NCBI RefSeq assembly: GCF_001625445.1
Contig: NZ_LWHG01000030.1
Location: forward strand, 175,663 to 239,662
Length of the DNA: 64,000 nt
Source: Haladaptatus sp. R4
Lineage (GTDB): Archaea > Halobacteriota > Halobacteria > Halobacteriales > Haladaptataceae
Direction of reading: 5' to 3'
This document shows positions 8,428 through 16,418 of the stretch, piece after piece. The notes under the pieces are model-generated. The model made no database searches, was not told where the DNA came from, and was given only the letters and a program-made list of their open reading frames with translations. The position numbers were made by a program, and so were the translations under genes. The stretch's first letter is position 1, and each line of letters opens with the position of its first letter.

Positions 8428-9063
8428 TCAATCACAATAGGTATTCTGCTCAGTTACATGGTTCGCGAGCCATTGGGCAACGTCGGTTGCTGTTTCCTCA
8501 ATGGTCATGTTGGTCGTATCAAGTAGGTCGATGCCTTCTTCGACTGCGTAATCTTTGAACCAATTGTTGAACTCGACCTGTTTGTCCACGTCGGCCCAGT
8601 AATCACTGCCCTCCCACCGTGGCCGAGCGCGGAGTCGGTCGGCCTGCACGTCGTCGTCACAGACGAGCGCCAGATAGTGGGAGTCCGCAAAATACCGGCG
8701 ATTAACGAGTCCCTCAACGTTCTCTGGGACGCCGAGTCCGGTCGTGAACAGGACGGGAGGCACGTTCGATTGGGCAACATCACGACATAACCGGAGGACG
8801 TACTCGTTGAACGTTTCTTCCGAACTGAACTCGCACTCGTCGGGTACGATGCTATCGTCTTCCAGAAACACAGCGTCGACTCTTCCGGCGAGCGTACGTC
8901 GAATCGTCGTCTTACCGGTACCAGCGGCACCCGTAACAATACATAGCGAGGGCTGGACAAACGAGCGTTCGTGTCCACACTCCGGACAAACCACGAGGGA
9001 CTCGTCGGTTCTCACGTCCATGTCTTCTCGTTTTGTTCGGCACACTGGACATGTATGTAGCAT
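8428..9063 (-). CDS. P-loop kinase-like ATPase with N-terminal zinc ribbon
   Basis: 211 residues. Residues 5-32 form a zinc ribbon (CPVC ... CPEC). A P-loop follows at about 42-52 (VTGAAGTGKTTIRRTL, Walker A), with an acidic strand EDDSIVPDE, the LFTTGLGVPENV segment and a LID-like region RLRARPRWEGSDYW. The order resembles nucleoside/shikimate-type kinases and uncharacterised AAA_17/18-type proteins that phosphorylate small molecules. The last 40 residues carry a typical kinase C-terminus (GIDLLDTTNMTIEETATDVA). Substrate unknown. It stands alone, read away from the PIN toxin region. Confidence 0.8.
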   Translation of the reverse strand: MLHTCPVCRTKREDMDVRTDESLVVCPECGHERSFVQPSLCIVTGAAGTGKTTIRRTLAGRVDAVFLEDDSIVPDECEFSSEETFNEYVLRLCRDVAQSNVPPVLFTTGLGVPENVEGLVNRRYFADSHYLALVCDDDVQADRLRARPRWEGSDYWADVDKQVEFNNWFKDYAVEEGIDLLDTTNMTIEETATDVAQWLANHVTEQNTYCD

Positions 9064-9530
9064 ACCACTACTTAGTAGGCCACTGAAAAAACTACTACGG
9101 TCGTGCGTGTTCAGTTCGCCATCCTACTGAGCGGTTGGTTCGCCCTAAATTGGCGGGAAGAAACGCTGGTGGCTTGCTGCATATACCCCTTGAGTCGGTC
9201 ACGGCATTTCTGACAGCCTCCGAGTTGCTTCGCTCCGCCCTACTGTATACACAGCACAAGTTGGTTAGAAGGGTCGTAAAAGGATTGGTGACACGGCTCC
9301 TAGACGGGGAACTATTTGACGTACCTAGAAGGGGCTGAGAGGGCAAATTCGTCGGCTGTTCCCGCTGAGATTCTCTTTGCGGGTAGATATCTGGTTTGTA
9401 GTATAGCTCGTGAGTAATGTCGTGTTCGTCTTGGAGATGTTCCCGGACCCAGGTAACATCGTGACGCTCGAAATAGTTGGGTTTATTTCGAGAGTGAGTT
9501 CTGCGAACCCCCATGATTACAACGCTATAA
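9064..9530. other. Probable decayed coding sequence
   Basis: On the minus strand a frame at 9095-9514 begins plausibly (MGVRRTHSRNKPNYFERHDV, EHLQDEHDITHELYYKPDIY) but loses its acidic composition after about 60 residues and runs on as shadow sequence. I read 9330-9514 as the start of a broken gene and the rest as non-coding. Family not recognised. Confidence 0.35.
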
Positions 9531-10082
9531 TTAGCGTCTTCCCTCTATCTCCGCGTTGGCTTCGTGTACTCGCATCCACCCCGCGAGGTCGGGATGGGCG
9601 AACGTGATCTCGATGTGGTGACCACCGATGCCTATTGCGTCGTCCACACACAGCGTTCGAGATTCCTTGTCGGTCACGCCGGGAACACACTCGGCTATCT
9701 CTTCGATTATCCGATAGCCGTCGTTTGTGTACGCACAGCCGTAGTGGGTCGCAACTTCCCGATAGCCTAACCGCGCGACCATCATGTCGTTCGTCTTGGC
9801 GACGTTCTTCGCGTGCTCGAGGACATTCAGGTACTTCTCTTGGACTTGCTGACTCTCGGCACGCTCACCTGCGTCCAGTTCAGCACCGCGCTCGACCGGT
9901 TGTGCAACCTTGATTCGTTCCCATTCCAGGTCTGAGAACTCCGGTGGAACTCCTCCTTCTTCGAATTCTGCATACACTGTTTCAGGAATCAGTAGCTCGT
10001 CGATTGCCGTCAGCAAATCGAGGGCGTCGATTTCTGCAAGATGAATCAGTGGGCCTGTATCTGCGACCGCAACGATCGTCAC
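9531..10082 (-). CDS. PIN-domain (DUF3368-like) toxin with foreign C-terminus
   Basis: 183 residues. The first 75 match the N-terminal half of DUF3368-type PIN nucleases: VADTGPLIHLAEIDALDLL (first catalytic Asp), LLIPETVYAEFEEGG, and ELDAGERAE, the conserved D/E-x-G-E stretch. In the family this continues into a second acidic cluster and a final strand, but here the sequence changes to unrelated residues (QEKYLNVLEHAKNVAKTNDM ... ADLAGWMRVHE-like end), so the second half of the PIN fold is missing. Its start overlaps the antitoxin stop by four bases, as in a toxin-antitoxin operon. Probably an inactive or altered toxin. The C-terminal part is of unknown family. Confidence 0.7.
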   Translation of the reverse strand: MTIVAVADTGPLIHLAEIDALDLLTAIDELLIPETVYAEFEEGGVPPEFSDLEWERIKVAQPVERGAELDAGERAESQQVQEKYLNVLEHAKNVAKTNDMMVARLGYREVATHYGCAYTNDGYRIIEEIAECVPGVTDKESRTLCVDDAIGIGGHHIEITFAHPDLAGWMRVHEANAEIEGRR

Positions 10083-10330
10083 GCGTTGAGACCCCAGTCG
10101 ACATCCGCTTCAACGGCTGCTGCTTCGCGGTCGGCTCGCTGGACGTTTTCGAGTCCAACCAATTCGATCGCCTCTTCGCGAGATAGCTCGCCATCCACGT
10201 ATTTCCCGAGGACGACGTTCTCCCACAGATCTGCAATTCTTAGTTCAAGGGCTTGCTCGAAAACCTCCCCCTCACGAACTCCTCGTGCGTCGGCGATTTC
10301 ACGGACACGATCGGAGATTTCAGCTGCCAT
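10079..10330 (-). CDS. Antitoxin of the PIN module
   Basis: 83 residues from the ATG at 10330 (an alternative start at 10354 adds 8). An N-terminal helical part (ISDRVREIADARGVREGEVF) precedes the C-terminal module GKYVDGELSREEAIELVGL, the small helix-turn-helix found in UPF0175-like antitoxins paired with DUF3368 toxins. The stop overlaps the toxin start by four bases, so the two are co-translated. It would neutralise the toxin and repress the operon. Confidence 0.8.
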   Translation of the reverse strand: MAAEISDRVREIADARGVREGEVFEQALELRIADLWENVVLGKYVDGELSREEAIELVGLENVQRADREAAAVEADVDWGLNA

Positions 10331-10425
10331 AGTAGAAAATATGCGTCGCGTCATTTAAGCATCATCGTCATTCTTGATTCGACGGTCACTTTCTCGGTTG
10401 ACTCAATCACGCGGTTCCGACCACG

Positions 10426-10750
10426 CTACTTTCCGGCAACCCCGTCTGTGGTCGGGCTAGCCTCCATGTCGTTGCTACCAACCTCTCCAAGAAGTGTCCA
10501 CACCGGCCTTGAGCATGAGACGCGTCTCTTGGTAGCTCAATCCGTCCTTCGATCATTGGCGCTTGATCTTCCCCAGGCGGCCTTTCGAGAGTCCATGCAT
10601 TGCGTTTATCGTCCGCCGGGCAAATTCTTGCGAGTATTTCTTGCTCACACCGGATTCTTTTAGGCGAATCCACTCAGCTAGCTCTGACGCATCAAGGTAG
10701 GCTCGGATCTCTCCACTGCTCTTGGACCACAGTGAGTAGCGACCGGCATC
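10426..10750 (-). pseudogene. Decayed gene of unknown family, copy 2
   Basis: Same family as the piece at 2319-2640: RYSLWSKSSGEIRAYLDASE, KKYSQEFARRTINAM, and an ending SPTTDGVAGK where copy 1 has NPTTDEVAGE. This copy has an in-frame TGA after KIKRQ, a later frameshift, and is cut at 10750 exactly where a SWIM zinc-finger remnant begins on the other strand. Only the C-terminal 100 or so residues remain. Confidence 0.65.
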
Positions 10751-11032
10751 ATCCAAGTCACCAACGAGAGCCACGAGAACCCCGCAGCCCACCAAAACAC
10801 CGTCTCCATCGACAGCGTGACCGAGGATCCTGCACGTGCCCGCATCACGTCCACCGCAACGCTTACTGCAAGCACATAGCCACCGTCCGCAACCGACGAC
10901 GGAACGTTCGGGGCCTTCTCGTCGGAGAACAACGAAGACGATGCTGAACTAGACGACTGTGACAGTGACGGTTTCGACGGTTTCCAGTGCTGGCCGTACG
11001 TGCGAACGGGACGAAGAGAACTGCCGAACTAA
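10751..11032 (+). pseudogene. SWIM zinc-finger protein remnant 1
   Basis: Starting at the cut end of the unknown-family remnant: IQVTNESHENPAAHQNTVSI, then (after frameshifts) ACTCPHHVHRNAYCKHIATV, the SWIM zinc-binding pattern CxC...CxH, and at the end SDGFDGFQCWPYVRTGRREL, the family C-terminus. Several frameshifts; the first 30 residues of the family are absent. Non-functional. Confidence 0.8.
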
Positions 11033-11137
11033 CTATGCCCTAGCTTTCTATCTTAGCTGAATTGCAGGCGCTAAGCCCCCTTCCTCAGCGAGCGCCGAAT
11101 GGCGCGAACAGGAAGGGGATACAGCGCTGTCATTGGG

Positions 11138-12628
11138 CTACTGCAGATCACGAGCGGTCTCGAAGACAGTCGTCATCCACGCCGAGAGGTCGTTTGCCCG
11201 AACGCGGTGGCGAAGCGTCTCCATTCGGTCGCGCCGTTCGCTCTCCTTCATTGTTAGAGCGGTCGTGATAGCAGCCGCAAAGGTGTCCGTTTCGTGTGGG
11301 TTGATAGTGACCGCTTGGTCACCGAGTTCCTCGTGCGCACCGGTTTGGTTACTCAACACAAGAACACCGGGATCACCGGTCTGGGCAGCGACGTATTCCT
11401 TAGCGACGAGGTTCATGCCATCACGAACCGCACTGACGAGCAATGCGTCGCTATGGCGGTACAATCCTGCGAGTTCCTCGTCTGTCATCCAGTCTTCGAT
11501 GTACACCACCGGCTGCCAGTCGTTAGTCCCGAATCGGTCGTTGATGCGAGTGACTGCGTCCTCGACGTCCTGCTGGAGATCCTGATAGTCTGGGATAAGT
11601 GATCGACTCTCGTTGGCTTTCTGGACGTATGTGAACTCTTCACGCCAGTCCGGGTTCGTTGTCCACAGCCGCTCTAAAGCGTTGAGACGGTCGACGATGC
11701 CTTTCGTGTAATCGAGTCGGTCGACTCCTGCCACGACACGGGTACTTGGTGTGATGCTGTGATCTCGCTGGAACGACTGCCAAAAGCTCCCATCTATACT
11801 CTCACTCGCCGCTTGAATATCGTCGGCGTTGATGCCTAATGGAAACGCGCGGACTGTTGTGGTCCGGCCGTCGTAGCGTACCTGTCCGTCCTCGCGGTCG
11901 ATGAACGCATCGTCCAGACATCGATCTACGCATGTGAGAAAGTTTTCACAATAGCGCTCGATATGAAATCCTAACAAGTCGTTCCCCAAGAGACCATCAA
12001 GCAGCTCCCGTTGCTGCGGACAGGCTTGGAATGTTTCCCAACTCGGCCATGGGATGTGCCAGAAGTGCATGATGAATGCGCTGTCGTCACCATTACGAAG
12101 TTGTCGCGGTGCAAGCGCGAAATGGTAATCCTGGAACCAGACGAGTGAGTTGCTCGCCGCGTGCTCGGCTACCGCCGATGCAAATCGCTCGTTGATCTGT
12201 TGATAACGTGCCCAATGGCGACTTTCGTACTCAGGTTTCCAGACACCGCCATGACAGAGTGGCCAAAGCGTTTGATTGCTGTAGCCATAGTAGTAGCCAT
12301 CAACCTCCTCCTCGGAGAGCCAGATGCGTTTGAGGGTATACGTTTCGTCTTCCGGTGGCAGCCGAATCGTCCCGTCATCAGCTGTGACTTCGGCGTCCGC
12401 TTCACCATCACCCCATGCGACCCAGGTACCATCGGTTTGCTGCATTACTGGATCTATCGCAGCCGTAAGTCCGCCGGCTGGCCGATCAACCTCAATGCGG
12501 CCATCCTCTTCGTATCGGTGTTGGTACGGCTGGCGATTAGAGACGACGATGAGATCTTTTTGGAGTATTGATGCTGGATCTCGGTGGCTACGGGCCGCAT
12601 CGTCTCCATTAGTTTGGGAGTGGACCAT
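11138..12628 (-). CDS. otsA: Trehalose-6-phosphate synthase (GT20)
   Basis: 496 residues, full length for OtsA, which transfers glucose from a nucleotide-sugar donor to glucose-6-phosphate. Visible family landmarks: LIVVSNRQPYQHRYEEDGR (N-terminal loop), PAGGLTAAIDPVM, VWFQDYHFALAPRQLR (active-site W/D-x-H), FWHIPWPSWETF, LLGFHIERYCENFL, ADDIQ, RVVAGVDRLDYTKGIVDRLN (phosphate/sugar-nucleotide binding Arg/Asp), and ALLVSAVRDGMNLVAKEY with the retained Asp/Glu near the donor site (RDGMNLVAKE). No phosphatase gene (OtsB) is adjacent. Trehalose is used by haloarchaea as an additional osmolyte. Preceded and followed by decayed DNA, so monocistronic. Confidence 0.95.
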   Translation of the reverse strand: MVHSQTNGDDAARSHRDPASILQKDLIVVSNRQPYQHRYEEDGRIEVDRPAGGLTAAIDPVMQQTDGTWVAWGDGEADAEVTADDGTIRLPPEDETYTLKRIWLSEEEVDGYYYGYSNQTLWPLCHGGVWKPEYESRHWARYQQINERFASAVAEHAASNSLVWFQDYHFALAPRQLRNGDDSAFIMHFWHIPWPSWETFQACPQQRELLDGLLGNDLLGFHIERYCENFLTCVDRCLDDAFIDREDGQVRYDGRTTTVRAFPLGINADDIQAASESIDGSFWQSFQRDHSITPSTRVVAGVDRLDYTKGIVDRLNALERLWTTNPDWREEFTYVQKANESRSLIPDYQDLQQDVEDAVTRINDRFGTNDWQPVVYIEDWMTDEELAGLYRHSDALLVSAVRDGMNLVAKEYVAAQTGDPGVLVLSNQTGAHEELGDQAVTINPHETDTFAAAITTALTMKESERRDRMETLRHRVRANDLSAWMTTVFETARDLQ

Positions 12629-12707
12629 TGTTCTTCAGGGAGTGCTTCTACTTAGTTCTCTGTACGCGAAAATAGTCTCTGGGGCCGCTTGTTGTTGACC
12701 AAATCCA

Positions 12708-12869
12708 TCACACACCCATCTGTGGACTCAATCTCTCACGTTCCAACTCACTCTGTTCATGCAACTCTTCGAGCCACTAATGTATTGGCCGCTGTTCTAT
12801 TGCAACTGTATCTGCAACCCACCGAGCGGTCACTGCCGGAAACTCGAACGCACGACTCATCTGAGGCAT
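12708..12869 (-). pseudogene. Short winged-helix gene remnant A
   Basis: Decayed copy of a gene found four times here. On the minus strand it reads FEFPAVTARWVADTVAIEQR then, after an in-frame stop, WLEELHEQSELERERLSP. The equivalent pieces at 50727-50913, 57387-57583 and 58762-58885 share ARxxADTV..E/KRxPV and LEELHE..ELERGK. The ancestral protein was about 62 residues, winged-helix-like, ending in a VIWWVP motif that is lost in this copy. Confidence 0.7.
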
Positions 12870-12954
12870 ATCGCCATCCGTGATCCAAATTACTGGTTTT
12901 TATTGACCATTTCTCCACTGTCTTTTTGTAGTATTATACCGTCCGGACGCTTGT

Positions 12955-13122
12955 ATGGCTGATTTGATTGTCCAATCCGCAGTGAAAGAACAGATCGAAG
13001 GACAGAATGTGGCCAGCGACTTCTATGATGCACTTGATGAGAAAGTCGCATCAATTCTTGAGGACGCTTCTCGGCGAGCCGAAGAAAACGATCGTAAAAC
13101 CGTCCAAGTGCGCGATTTGTAG
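12955..13122 (+). CDS. DUF1931-like histone-fold small protein
   Basis: 55 residues: MADLIVQSAVKEQIEGQNVA, SDFYDALDEKVASILEDASR, RAEENDRKTVQVRDL. The layout of a short helix, a long central helix and the closing R-K-T-V-x-x-R-D motif is that of archaeal histone-fold proteins of the DUF1931 type, which have the R-(K)-T-V-(Q)-x-(R)-D-(L) pairing motif. An AT-rich TATA-like element (about 12931-12939) lies before it. It is missed by length filters. A decayed second copy is at 18828-18887. DNA-binding is probable by family; the target is unknown. Confidence 0.85.
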   Translation: MADLIVQSAVKEQIEGQNVASDFYDALDEKVASILEDASRRAEENDRKTVQVRDL

Positions 13123-13431
13123 CTGCTCACTACTTCACCATAGCATCAACCCGTTTTTCAACACGACACAGAACGCACTTCTCTAACAATGGGTCGCTAT
13201 CGTAGTCAAATCCATATTATACGCCGACTTACGAGCTTATTCTTTCAAGTTTTGCTCACTATGACCTAGCGGTCACTCGTTGCAAAAAATGATTAAAAGA
13301 CGGAACTACCATTAATCGATGGCAGGGTTCACGAGTGCGCACTGACTGTCTTCCAGCAAATCACACGTTCACTGTAAAGAATCCGCCTCCAATTAACCGA
13401 TGTGCAAGAACGGCAGATGGAGAATCGCCTC
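13123..13431. other. Intergenic stretch
   Basis: AT-rich sequence with no open frame, repeat or RNA structure that I could support. Confidence 0.4.
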
Positions 13432-13896
13432 TCACGATTCAGATCTGTTGAAAATCTCTTGACCAACAATATAGAGAATTCCGCCACCACCTAAAACGGC
13501 ATAGAGAGCCATGCCGACGGACGAAAATGGTCGTATGAGATATCCGTACAGGGGAATCGAAAAGAGATACTCTCCACGGATTTGGTCTGGGGTGATCCGC
13601 CAAGAATCTTGTTTTTGAGTTTCACCTTTAGTAATGAACCCTTCCGGCGTCTTGTCGACAATTCGATGGGTGACTGTATCTCCTGCAACTACGAATGTGA
13701 TGATATCTCCCGTTGTATAGTCACCAGTGTCCTTGGTATAGACCAAACTCCCAGTATGGATTGTCGGTTCCATACTCCCACTTAATACAGAGTAACTTCC
13801 AAATCCTGGTACCAAGACAAAGGTGATCTGGAGGATAAGTGGGGCTAAGAGGACAAAAATTACTATGCGCGAAAGAATTGCTCGAAGGTCAGTCAT
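13432..13896 (-). CDS. sipW: SipW-type signal peptidase I
   Basis: 154 residues with an N-terminal membrane helix (10-32, IVIFVLLAPLILQITFVLVPG), the catalytic serine motif SGSMEPTIHTGSLVYTK (Ser at about 40), and the second conserved box DTVTHRIVDKTPEGFITKGE, where a His replaces the bacterial catalytic Lys. That is the ER/archaeal-type (SipW-like) signal peptidase. The C-terminal half holds another membrane segment (VGMALYAVLGGGGILYIVG). The gene is the last of an operon and overlaps the preceding TasA-like gene by four bases, so it probably matures exactly those two secreted proteins, as Bacillus SipW does for TasA and TapA. Confidence 0.93.
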   Translation of the reverse strand: MTDLRAILSRIVIFVLLAPLILQITFVLVPGFGSYSVLSGSMEPTIHTGSLVYTKDTGDYTTGDIITFVVAGDTVTHRIVDKTPEGFITKGETQKQDSWRITPDQIRGEYLFSIPLYGYLIRPFSSVGMALYAVLGGGGILYIVGQEIFNRSES

Positions 13897-14606
13897 AGTG
13901 GATTGAGTAGTGCATATCTAATTGTATTGTTCGTTGTCGAGTCTGCATCGGTAAATGAATGTGATGATGCTATTAGTTTAAATGTAATGTTAATACCATC
14001 CTCTGGTTGAAGTAGGCTTTCAAGCAAATCGGTATCTCCTTGTAGGCCAATTCGTATATCAGCAGTGTCGCCAGCATTTACACCAGAAAGCGTAGCTAGG
14101 TTCCGCTTGGTTTGACCCTGTGTTAAGTCATCTACATCCAACATGCCATTGCCATTCTCGTCCCGGATGGCGGTCGTGAGTAGATTTGACCCGTGATAGG
14201 TAAACTCGGTAAGTTGGATTGTTTTGGCAGTCGTCTCGGCGTTGCCGCTCATACCCATTGTTCCATCGTCTTCAGTATACGATACATTAATTCCCATCTG
14301 TTCTGCATCCAGTGTTGACTGGCTATTATCGATACGAAGTGTATTGGTTACTGCTGATGTGCCCATGAGACCTCCATGACTCTGATCCTTGAACGATTCA
14401 TGGAGTGTATCCTGCTGGTGCTCATCGGTGGTACTAGCATGTGTAGTGGGCCCAATCTCGCTGAGTTTGATATCGAGTACACCGCTCTGCATTACACTTC
14501 CTTCAATTGTATCCGTATCACTGAAAATGGCCATCGCGGTTGATGCACTACCAATGCTGGCCACACAAATACACACGATGAGGAGTATCAGTACTGATCT
14601 GTTCAT
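13893..14606 (-). CDS. Secreted SipW-dependent TasA/camelysin-like protein 2
   Basis: 237 residues. N-terminus MNRSVLILLIVCICVASIGSA followed by AMAIFSDTDTIEGSVMQSGV is the SipW-type signal: hydrophobic helix, short A-x-A, then F-S-D-T-(D/E) at the start of the mature chain. The mature part has beta-rich, Asn/Gly/Asp-rich sequence with a calcium-loop-like run DENGNGMLDVDDL. The same repeat pattern (DQNNNGIQDLADV) occurs in the sister protein at 14648-15301. Family members polymerise into biofilm fibres (TasA, camelysin CalY; archaeal bundling-pilus subunit AbpA). Here 42 bp separate it from the sister gene. Confidence 0.85.
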   Translation of the reverse strand: MNRSVLILLIVCICVASIGSASTAMAIFSDTDTIEGSVMQSGVLDIKLSEIGPTTHASTTDEHQQDTLHESFKDQSHGGLMGTSAVTNTLRIDNSQSTLDAEQMGINVSYTEDDGTMGMSGNAETTAKTIQLTEFTYHGSNLLTTAIRDENGNGMLDVDDLTQGQTKRNLATLSGVNAGDTADIRIGLQGDTDLLESLLQPEDGINITFKLIASSHSFTDADSTTNNTIRYALLNPL

Positions 14607-14647
14607 TGACTTAGTTTTGGAATAACTGGAAAATCAAAGCCAAATCG

Positions 14648-15301
14648 TTATTGGCTTTCTTTCTGGTTGAGTGTGAAGTCGATGGTGATATCGACACCAT
14701 CTCCCATGAGGTCTTCATCCGTACCGTTGAATGCGCCGTTGTCATCGGCCACTTTGAGACCCAAGGTCATTTCCTTTGCATCGTTTCCACCGGCAGCAGG
14801 TGCAGCAAGATCGTCGAGGGTGTCTACTTGACTTTGAACGTCTGCGAGATCTTGAATACCGTTATTGTTTTGATCATCAATGTCTTTCAAGTGGTCCGTC
14901 CCATCATAGGAGAGTTCTGTGACCTCAATCATGGCTGCGGTATCTGGCCCGTTGAGGTCCTTAGCTAGCGAACTATCGTCGGGTTCTCCAGAATCGTTTT
15001 CGGTAAAGCTGAGGTCCATTGCAACGTGATCTGCTTCTTTTGAGCCGACATTAGTTAAGTTGAACGTGTGACTCGCGGTGTCACCAGGTGCAGCTTCAGT
15101 CAATCCGATGACCCCGCTGGCAGAGTCTGCACCATCGACATTCAGGTCGAACGTGCCGCCACTAACTGTGTTCTGATCGACCGTTGCTGTATCGCTCCAG
15201 AGAGCCCAAGTGCCGAATCCGAGGAGAACTGCTCCAATGAGTACGAGAGCGACGAACGTTGTTTTTCGATTGTCGTTGAATAGGGTTTCTCTAAGTCCCA
15301 T
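14648..15301 (-). CDS. Secreted SipW-dependent TasA/camelysin-like protein 1
   Basis: 217 residues from the ATG at 15301 (a TTG at 15307 is less likely, see the promoter). Signal region: TTFVALVLIGAVLLGFGTWA then LWSDTATVDQNTVSGGTFDL, matching the SipW/TasA consensus (hydrophobic helix, W-S-D-T). The mature protein continues with a DUxDG... beta-sandwich pattern (LNVDGADSASGVIGLTEAAP, GDTASHTFNLTNVGSKEADH), as in TasA/camelysin, where donated strands build fibres. First gene of the three-gene operon and probably the main subunit. Acidic throughout, as for a salt-exposed protein. Confidence 0.87.
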   Translation of the reverse strand: MGLRETLFNDNRKTTFVALVLIGAVLLGFGTWALWSDTATVDQNTVSGGTFDLNVDGADSASGVIGLTEAAPGDTASHTFNLTNVGSKEADHVAMDLSFTENDSGEPDDSSLAKDLNGPDTAAMIEVTELSYDGTDHLKDIDDQNNNGIQDLADVQSQVDTLDDLAAPAAGGNDAKEMTLGLKVADDNGAFNGTDEDLMGDGVDITIDFTLNQKESQ

Positions 15302-15317
15302 AAGCAATAAACACCCA

Positions 15318-15334
15318 ATGAATATTTAAGTTTA
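15318..15334 (-). promoter_or_regulatory. TATA box of the TasA-sipW operon
   Basis: On the minus strand it reads AAATAAACTTAAATATT, centred about 26 nt before the ATG at 15301. The spacing fits a leaderless transcript and supports that start. Confidence 0.6.
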
Positions 15335-15500
15335 TTTCACTATTGACATTTAAGCCAGTTATAATAAATAGAAGAGAATTTTCATAAATACTGTATTTAG
15401 GACGTATTAATATTATATATTAAAATGGACATCTGCGATTATATAGGCTAGAATCATTACCACGATGTTTTCTTGTATTATCCTATCAGGCTTGCCATAC

Positions 15501-15840
15501 ATCTGACGAGACGGCACAGAACCGGGCATAGGCCGAACAATTTGCCTTCGACGTCGATGCCACCGGACTCATCGAGTCACTAACGAGAGTCACGAGAACC
15601 CCACCCACCAGTACACCGTTTCCATCGACGATGTGACCGAGGACCAGTTGGCCTGCACGTGTCCGCATCACGTTCACTGGAACACCTGCTGCAAACACAT
15701 GGCCGCCGTCGAAATCACAACCGATGACGGGACGCTCGAGGCATTCCCATCGGAGGACGAACGTACCAGTGACCCGTACACTGGCTACGACACGTACGGC
15801 ACCGTCGATCACACCTACTGGAAATGTGAGGGCTGTAGTA
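15501..15840 (+). pseudogene. SWIM zinc-finger protein remnant 2
   Basis: Reads DETAQNRA, stop, AEQFAFDVDATGLIE; then, one frame over, VTNESHENPTHQYTVSIDDV, EDQLACTCPHHVHWNTCCKH, MAAVEITTDDGTLEAFPSED. So the family core is present with one nonsense codon and one frameshift. After EAFPSEDE the sequence turns into a different zinc-binding stretch (TYWKCEGCSTETSRKAL), a fusion to another gene, and then into the SprT remnant. Confidence 0.85.
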
Positions 15841-15940
15841 CGGAAACCTCCCGGAAGGCGCTCTCACCGACTGCTGCTAACCCCGTCTCCCTTTTTCAGT
15901 TCTGCCACGGCAAACAACGCTGTCCGATGTTACCCAGCAA

Positions 15941-16339
15941 ATGCTCACCGAAAGTGCGGCTGGTTCGACTGAACGCGACAACGTACCGACGATTGGGCGC
16001 GACCTGCTCAACCAAGCACAAACACACGTGGCTGACGTCGGGGCTGCGCACTTCCCGGACCTGCCGACTGATGCGATTATGTGGGAGATGTCTCCCCGTG
16101 CGAAACGGCAGGCAGATGTCACCACGTAGGACCCGACAACAGAGGAGATTACGATCAGACTCAGTTGGGACGCCTACGACGCGCAGGTCTGGGCGCTATT
16201 CAGTTCGCCGGTGCGCCATGAACTCATTCACGCGTGGCAGTCCTCTCCTGATGGACAACACGGACACGTCGATATGTGGACGATGGAGGCGATCTATCGG
16301 GCTGCCCAAAGCGGGCGAGTTGAACGAATCGAGCAGTGA
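15941..16339 (+). pseudogene. SprT-like zinc metallopeptidase, nonsense-mutated
   Basis: One reading frame holds IGRDLLNQAQTHVADVGAAH, AIMWEMSPRAKRQADVTT, then a TAG at 16127-16129, then DPTTEEITIRLSWDAYDAQV and SSPVRHELIHAWQ. The HELIH motif (HExxH) is the SprT zinc protease signature. The TAG stands where the family has a Tyr (V-T-K-Y-D-P), so one base change (TAC/TAT to TAG) inactivated it. After the HExxH helix the sequence runs into a short unrelated tail (VDMWTMEAIYRAAQSGRVER), and the C-terminal zinc ribbon of the family is absent. Confidence 0.85.
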
Positions 16340-16418
16340 GCTCACTCCTTAGACCGACTGAGTTCGATCCGGGTTTTTCGAACTATCATTTTATTACCAT
16401 CCTTTGAGATACATTCGT

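Noticed and set aside
15633..16352. A 239-codon plus-strand frame
   Set aside because: Reads through SWIM remnant 2 and then in the wrong frame of the SprT remnant; not a real protein.
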